Translations under genes and position numbers: made by a program
Assembly (NCBI RefSeq): GCF_010389155.1
Contig: NC_057765.1
Location: forward strand, 6,386,001-6,450,000
Length of the DNA stretch: 64,000 bases
Reading direction: 5' to 3'
Source: Erigeron canadensis
Taxonomy: Eukaryota > Streptophyta > Magnoliopsida > Asterales > Asteraceae
Part shown: one piece after another, positions 57,783 through 64,000 of the stretch
How positions within the stretch are numbered: the first letter of the stretch is position 1
Layout of the letters: each line of letters starts with the position of its first letter
Notes under the pieces: generated by a model
Seen by the model: the letters and a program-made list of their open reading frames with translations, nothing else
Told to the model about the DNA's origin: nothing
Databases searched by the model: none

Positions 57783-60700
57783 TTTTCCTATTGTAGGTAA
57801 CCTCTGAAGGAATATCTGGCGGAATGAAAGTGACATTGAACAGACCAAAGAAGTTGAATAGCCTAAATTACGAGCTCGTATGTTTGTTTTTCTTGGATAT
57901 ATGTATATATCTATATATACTCTACGGGGTGGGTTATTTATAGTACAAGCATTTAAAAAAGTACAAAAAGTATATGTCTAAGTTAACTTACACATGCTTG
58001 TTCCTTCCATCTCCGACCACCACCACCATGATTCTCCGGCAACGGCAACCATCTCCGGCGAGACTTACACATGTGTAAGTTAACTTTCCGGCGAGAATCA
58101 GGTTCGTTTTCAGGTGGATACGGTTCTAAGCTGACTGTCAAGGGACGCATATGGAAATCGTATGGATTTGATGGGCGGCGATCTAAGAGATGGTGACGGT
58201 TTGCTAGGTACGGGCGAAGCCCTTGATGCCGGCGCCGACGCCGTGGTTGAGGTGGTCGGAGATGATGGTGGCTGGTGGTGGTTGTCTCGCGAAGGAAAAA
58301 ACCTAGAAATTTTAGACCCTAAAATGCTAAAAAAAAGTTGTACTTATACATGTGTAAGTTAGTTACACATGTGTAACTCTCGCCGGAGATGGTCGCCGTC
58401 GCCGGAGGATCATGGTGGTGGTCGGAGATAATCATAGTGATGGTGGTGGTGGTCGGAGATGGAAAGAAGAAGGAAGAAAAAGGAATAACTAAAAATAACT
58501 TTCCTCCATACGCTACTCTAATTAAATAGATTATCTTTTTTACAGATTGTGCAGCTGCACAAAATGTTTGAAATGTATGAGAATGATCCAGCCATCAAGT
58601 TTGTAATATTAAAGGTAATAACCAGAGTAATACATACCATCTTGAGATACCAACTCTCTCTATAGGTAAAGTTAAAGTTTAATCAGGTTTAATCATTAGA
58701 TTAAATTTAAATTTTAAAGATCACAAACGAACTTGTCTGGTCAAATTAATGCATCAAGTATGGATCTTTTAAAATTGATCTAAATTTTGATGTTTAGTTC
58801 TTGACCATTGGATTTAATCCAATGGATAAAGTTTATCCAACTTTACCTATAAAGTTAGATCAACTTTAAAAGATCACAATCCTCAAGTAGTAGATTAAAA
58901 ATCAAAATTCAAGATTGAAATATCAAATTTAAATCATGACCATATAAAATTTATATATGGTTCACCTTTCTGTATATTTTTTTTTTCCTGCAATTTTTAT
59001 ATTTTATTTGAACCTCTAAATTTGAATTCTCAAAATCATATTTAACAGGGAAATGGAAAAGCCTTTTGTGCTGGTGGAGATGTTACGTCTCTCATGTCGC
59101 TCACGAGTGCAGGTACAATTGATATTGGCCCAGAACGAGTATATAGACAAAAGGCCTGGATTTATGGGCCTAAAACAAGTATATTAGCTATTGGCCTGAT
59201 GATTTATGGGCCCCAACGAGTTGGAAGAAAAGGCGCTAGTCGATAGGAATTAAATTATAATATTTTTTTCTAAAAAACAAGGATAGATGTTATATCAATA
59301 TAAATTTACAATTAAAAATAAAAACTTTGCAAAATCATAAGATTTAAATGACAAATCGTAAAGATAGAAATACTATATAATAATTATAGTTATTACATAT
59401 TTAAAAAAATATTTATAATTTAGACCTGGAAAATCAGACCTAAAGTTATTATTATGAGAGAAATTGTGCATTAACAAAATCTTTTTAATGCAACTAAAAT
59501 TGCATATATATGATGCTAATTACGGATTAAGTGGGATATCAATACAATGAATCGATAACCATTAACCTTTAACAAAGGGAACTGATATCGCCACAACAAA
59601 AATTAGTCATCCACAACATATGTATATATTTTGCTGCACAGTGTACAACTGTGTAAAGCAATGATTGTTATGGATGGCTAATTTTTGTTGTGGGGATATC
59701 ACTTCCCTTTAACAAATAAGTACTGAAATTACTATCATGCCTTGTGTGTTGTAAGGATATTGGAGCTTTGGTGCCAATTTTTTTCGAAAACAATACAGTC
59801 TAAACTACTTGCTTGGAACCTACAAGAAGCCATTAGTAAGTTGCTTGCACTTAGAAAAAACTTATTTACACACATTTGCAGTCGTGGATTATTGTCATAT
59901 TCATTATACTAATTGGCGGATAATCCTTAGATCGCTCTTATAAATGGAATCGTGATGGGAGGTGGAGCTGGATTATCGATGAATGCAACATTTAGAATTG
60001 TCACAGAGAAAACACTATTTGCAATGCCAGAAGCAGCAATTGGATCGGTTCCTGATGTTGGTGCATCTCATTTCTTGACGCGCCTTCCTGGTTTTTGTGG
60101 TATTAATTTCGATCTTCTCTAAATTTGAAACTTTATGTTTAGTATGCTACTTGTCATTTGTGCATTTTTTTTAGGGGATGATATTAGTACCATTTATTTA
60201 AGAAAGTTACCATATATATATATATATATGCATTTTCTACTTCTACAGTTTGTTTTAGTACTTGTGTTGTTTAGTAAATTAATCAAAAACAATAGTATTA
60301 ATTGTTGGAACCACGTTAGTGTGACCGTCACTAATCATGTATCATTCCTGATATGATAATTGACAATAACTGAAATCCCTATGTCTAGGTAAATATATGA
60401 TGGGCGTATTTACTCTTAGAGACGTAGTATAGGGTTTCCCATTAGGTGATTGTAACTAAGAGGACTAATGATACACACATTAAACACCAGAAGGGTTGAA
60501 TGTGTAAATACTAAAGGGTTGAATGTGTAATTACTCTCATTATAAATAGAGGGTAATTAACCCTAAGTTAAGGTTAATCACACACACATAATCCCACACA
60601 AGTTCGTGTGTTTACTCCTCTCTAATTCGTGCATCATGTTCCATCCGAATTTATCATCCCATTATTACTCAATCACCTTGTTATGGGAACCCGAAATCAA

Positions 60701-62240
60701 TAGCAATTATGCTTTAATGCTCTTACAGGTTCCACAGGACGATTGGGGATGTTTTATCACTCGAATCGAATCATGTTTATTCCAACATTAATATCAATTC
60801 CTATTATTTTTTTAGCAGCATTGCGTATATATGTAGGAGAATTGCTACTTGCAGTCATTTGCGCATTTTAACAGTATTCCTTAAATCTGTAGGTGAATAT
60901 GTGGCACTGACCGGAGTACGATTGATTGGGATTGAATTGGTTGAATGTGGTCTTGCAACTCACTTTGTACATTCAAAGGTAATTCTCTTCTAAATTTGAT
61001 TTATTTCAAGTATATTATAAAATCTATCAGTTTGTATATGTACGAAGAGATTGTGACAACATTGGTTGCTCTGTATATATAACGACAACTATAGACGATT
61101 GATTAGATTTGTTTGAATATTGTAGGATCTAGATGCACTCGAGAATGCACTTAGCATCATGGATTCTTCTAACACAACCAACTTGACAAAAATTTCTGAA
61201 GTGATTAGCAAATATGCAAATGTTGAAGTTCTATCCCCTACTAAATTCAGAGCTAAACTGGAAATTATCAACCAATGTTTCTCAAAGGAGACTGTAGAAG
61301 AAATATTGCTATCATTGGTTAGATTCTTACGGTGCAATTGTAGTACTTACATTTTACACGACCCGTGATTGTTTGAGACTTACTCTTAACACTTTTATAT
61401 GCGTTTATATAGGAGAATATCGCCGCAACCAGCCCTGAAGAATGGATTCTTAATGCCATAAAGTCGATCAAGTCAACATCTCCACTTTGCATAAAAATTT
61501 CATTAAAACTGGTAAATGAAGTGATGCTATATATACCAAAGTTATAAGTTGGAAGTGGCTTCAGTTTTTCCTAAATTTCTTCTATACATTTGTAGATGAG
61601 ACAAGGGCGATCCCAAAATCTCGAACAATGTCTTGCTTGTGAACATCTTGCCGTTAGTCATCTTCTACGACGAACAGTGAATAATGATTTTTATGAGGTT
61701 AACTAAGACTATAATTTTTTGTACAGTGTATCTGTTATTGTACATATATGTTGTGGAACTTTAGCTGTAACTACTTCTATTGTTGTTGTTTACTAAGTTT
61801 TTTGCATTCTAATGCAGGGTCCTAGAGCAATGCTAGTGGATAAAGATAAAAATCCGCAGGTAACATTTAGCAACATAATATATATTCTCCAATTTTAATA
61901 GAGTGGGTTGAAAGTCTTTATAAAAAAAAAAAAAATCAAGGGCCGCCTTAATACATATAATTTTTTTTATTAATACGAATAAAACTACACTACTTAACGC
62001 TGAACAGCCCCCAACTAAGCATCACCCTTGTATATTCTTGCTTTATTTGAGAAACATCTTATATTCTAATAATTTAATCTAATTTGATTCGAAATTTGAT
62101 AGTGGTCTCCATCAAAACTAGAACAAGTGAATGAGGAAATGGTAAGCAAATGTTTGTCCATGATCGATGATGAAGATTGGCAGGCGTTGCAGCTATCAGC
62201 TAGAAGAAACACGAACCACGTTATTATGTCAAAGATCTAG
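56230..62240 (+). CDS. 3-Hydroxyisobutyryl-CoA hydrolase-like protein (CHY1 type), 12 exons
   Basis: Exons: 56230-56271, 57797-57877, 58546-58614, 59049-59112, 59756-59835, 59931-60099, 60893-60978, 61126-61317, 61413-61511, 61596-61697, 61818-61859, 62103-62240. They join in frame to 387 aa, close to plant CHY1. Crotonase-fold signatures: [23 protein letters not shown] (about 65-76, oxyanion hole), [12 protein letters not shown], and [18 protein letters not shown], with the family's acid residues E146 and D154. The C-terminal half is the helical ECH_2 extension. The family hydrolyses 3-hydroxyisobutyryl-CoA and related esters in valine breakdown, and in plants acts in peroxisomes. The C-terminal tripeptide SKI is only a weak peroxisomal signal. 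Val replaces the usual Phe before the PD motif. Introns carry a solo LTR, a MITE and an inverted repeat, yet no exon is damaged. The substrate is unproven. Confidence 0.93.
57230..57545. repeat. Repeated ATATATTGACATGTAGC block in CHY1-like intron 1
   Basis: Three copies of AACATATATTGACATGTA-like sequence (about 57309, 57345, 57497) surround a segment with GGCCGGCC and GGGCCACC (57388-57440), perhaps a fragment of a hAT-like element. Noncoding. Confidence 0.45.
57733..57782. repeat. AAT microsatellite in CHY1-like intron 1
   Basis: About 16 AAT units ending 14 bases before the exon 2 acceptor, so length changes could affect splicing. Confidence 0.95.
57985..58480. mobile_element. Inverted-repeat insert in CHY1-like intron 2
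   Basis: Left arm (about 57995-58085) and right arm (about 58355-58475) are inverted copies sharing CCATCTCCGACCACCACCAC, CATCTCCGGCGAGA and TTACACATGTGTAA. The centre (58105-58225) contains CGTATGGATTTGATGGGCGG and GCGATCTAAGAGATGG, the interior of the short elements at 15452 and 16637. An open frame at 58162-58362 is not a gene. Confidence 0.65.
59577..59707. mobile_element. MULE-type MITE in CHY1-like intron 4 with perfect 9-bp duplication
   Basis: 131 bp; inverted ends GGGAACTGATATCGCCACAA and, on the complement, GGGAAGTGATATCCCCACAA, continuing CAAAAATTAG for about 42 bases. Both flanks read TTTAACAAA (59568-59576 and 59708-59716). Class inferred from the 9-bp duplication. Confidence 0.9.
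60303..60787 (+). mobile_element. Solo copia LTR in CHY1-like intron 6, perfect 5-bp duplication
   Basis: 485 bp from TGTTGGAACCACGTTAG to ATTCCAACA, flanked on both sides by TTAAT (60298-60302 and 60788-60792). It is the same family and same orientation as the LTR at 41387-41872, with about 20 differences by eye. No internal element sequence, so it arose by LTR-LTR recombination after insertion. Confidence 0.95.
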
Positions 62241-62369
62241 CTAATTATCAAATTAAGATCGAGCATTATTTTTTTATAATCATCTGTATCAACACATGCC
62301 CAAAATGTGTTGGAATGTTTTATTGCTCATGGGATATGTAGATTTGCAAAGTGGAAAAGAGAAGTAATC

Positions 62370-62375
62370 AATAAA
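62370..62375 (+). terminator. Poly(A) signal of the CHY1-like gene
   Basis: AATAAA 130 bases after the stop codon at 62238-62240, followed by further AATAAAT; the best candidate in the 3' region. Confidence 0.5.
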
Positions 62376-63428
62376 TAAATCTGATAAACATTAACATGTA
62401 ATTTTCTAAAAAATATTCACAATACTTACCTAAACGAGGTAGAATTTAAAACATATTCATTATTCTAACACACAAGGTGAAGTTAAAAGATTTAATATAG
62501 AATTTGCATATATAATGCAAAGGATACATACAATATGTAATTGCATGGTCCCTCCTATGAAATTTTATTGTATGGAGCGACAAATCTACATTCCACTTCT
62601 TATACAACTTGACATTTATTTTTTGTAGCTCATACAACTTGTTAGAATATGAATTTAGAGGTTTGTGATGTGAAAATACACCACAACTGTAGGCACAAAT
62701 GCAAAATAATCGAGCAATACAAGAAAGCTTTCTCTAAATTTATTATAGGTAGGGATGTGCACGGGTCAAAACCCGGCCCGAACCGGCATGACCCGCGACC
62801 CGCAATTGCATAAAAAATAGAAACGGTCGGTATGCAACGGGTCACGGGTTTTCGGGCTAAAAGCTCATCCTTAATTATAGGTATGCAACAATCATCATAC
62901 ACTTGGAATAAAGCATTAAGATGTATAAAATCAAACTAAGACAAAAGAAAAATAGTATCACCACTTGAAATTCTGACTTCTGTTCCAACCGCTATAAATT
63001 AACAACTTATATCACCGACAGAAATTGACCCATATGTTGTGAAGCTTCTGTCCAAAAATATAGATGATCCAATAGTTCAATTTGAACGAATGAGATGTCT
63101 TGTAGACTGTTGTAGGTGAAAGATGGATTATCTAATCCAATCACTCCATTTTTGCTCTCTCTGTCAAGAATGTTTTAGTTAGATTAAAATTAACAGGTGT
63201 CATGTAAGGAATGCGTCAAATGTTGATAAAAAAAGGTCAATATCCTGTTTTAGTATAATGGTAGATAAAGTACTATACGTAGTGACAAAACAAAATTAAA
63301 AAGCCAACTTATCCAAGGGATTGGGAGCAAGGAGAGATTGGATGGAGGTGTGTATGTGTGACTATTTTCTATTTTTATTTTAGAGTTGTCGGATGCCAAT
63401 AAGGCAATAAGCACCAAAAATCTTTATG
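62376..63428. other. Intergenic DNA after CHY1-like gene
   Basis: No gene. At about 62752-62850 the phrase TAGGGATGTGCACGGGTC followed by CCCGGCCCGAACCGG resembles the end of plant hAT-like MITEs, but the matching end is not clear. Confidence 0.4.
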
Positions 63429-64000
63429 CTTGTGAGTTACTAAAGAAATTTGGAATGGGTAACTCCAATGGTGTTGTTACACCTATGAATACCGGTGAAA
63501 AGTTACGAGGTGAAGATTCGAGTCATAAGGTTGATGGAAAGAAATTTTGAAGTCTTGTAGGTAGGTTGCTGTATCTCACCAATACAAGACCTGAACTTGC
63601 ATTTTCTGTGGGATTCATTGCAAGGTACATGCAGATCAAAACCATCGGCACAACACTTTGGAGCTGCAAAGAGGATATTGAGGTATGTTGCTGCTACTAC
63701 TAACTATGGGTTATGGTATGAGAAGGGTGCAAAGGTTTGTTTGAAGGGATACATTGATAGTGATTGGGCAACATCAATTGATGATCGAAAAAGTATATCA
63801 GCACATGTTTTCTCTATCGGCAGTGAGGTTGTTTCATGGAGTTCAAAGAAGCAGCCTATTGTGGCTCTATCTTCTACCGAAGCGGAATATGTTGCATCTA
63901 ACAATGCGGCTTGCCAAGCAGTTTGGATGAGACAGTTAATGAAAGAGTTGGGGCATGAACACGTAGAAGCAACAGAAGTGATGCGTGACAATAAGTCAGC
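63429..64000 (+). pseudogene. Copia element D: 3' reverse transcriptase/RNase H fragment, continues past window
   Basis: From ACELLKKFGMGNSNGVVTPM (63429) through VGRLLYLTNTRPELAFSVGF, then, after a frameshift near 63635, AQHFGAAKRILRYVAATTNY, GYIDSDWATSIDDRKSISAH and LSSTEAEYVASNNAACQAV to the window edge. A TGA at 63548-63550 after DGKKF and the frameshift make it non-functional. The sequence before 63429 does not show the rest of pol, so the copy is 5'-truncated. Confidence 0.85.

Noticed and set aside
58162..58362. Gly/Asp-rich frame in CHY1-like intron 2
   Set aside because: Lies inside the inverted-repeat insert; explained by GGTGGT repeats.

Overview
This looks like a nuclear genomic window from a eudicot plant, probably Asteraceae (the Ty1-copia proteins and Athila-type spacers resemble those of daisy-family genomes; this is recalled, not searched). 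Evidence for a plant: AT-rich DNA full of nested transposons, genes with many short GT-AG introns, plant-only families (homogentisate-type UbiA prenyltransferase, CHY1-like hydrolase, 4CL-like ligase, FAR1-like MULE, PIF/Harbinger, Athila). I saw no prokaryotic or organellar gene, rRNA, tRNA or CRISPR array.

Layout. 1-506: 5' end of a minus-strand copia element. 2558-2918: Tourist-like MITE with TTA duplication. 3077-7116: complete PIF/Harbinger transposon with an intact two-exon transposase and an intact two-exon Myb/SANT-like partner. 7358-13236: Mutator-like element with a FAR1-type transposase (one nonsense codon) facing, tail to tail, a degraded minus-strand gene of the plant 'Ptta/En/Spm' (Transposase_24) family. 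13.2-17.3 kb: small inverted-repeat elements and minisatellites. About 17.6-25.5 kb: truncated minus-strand Athila-type Gypsy element with part of integrase, an intact ORF of about 570 codons, and a 3' LTR.

28.5-42.8 kb: an acyl-CoA synthetase gene of the 4CL-like/OPCL type, minus strand, broken by about 12.4 kb of decayed copia elements; its first exon (41873-42754) and last four exons (28476-29478) survive. 43-46 kb: MITEs and a well-defined Helitron. 47.2-50.1 kb: 5' part of another copia element (PBS and gag only). 50789-54075: a complete 12-exon UbiA aromatic prenyltransferase gene, minus strand, 397 aa. 56230-62240: a complete 12-exon 3-hydroxyisobutyryl-CoA hydrolase (CHY1)-like gene, plus strand, 387 aa, with a solo LTR, a MULE-type MITE and an inverted repeat in its introns. 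63429-64000: a copia RNase H fragment running off the window.

How genes relate. The prenyltransferase and CHY1-like genes are divergent across a 2.15 kb spacer, and the dead CoA ligase lies next to them. A CoA ligase, a CoA-ester hydrolase and an aromatic prenyltransferase would be a sensible metabolic set, but co-function is only inference from proximity. The rest of the window is transposon biology, with several insertions dated relative to one another by target-site duplications and nesting. Exon coordinates were read by eye from splice sites and reading frame and were not tested against transcripts.
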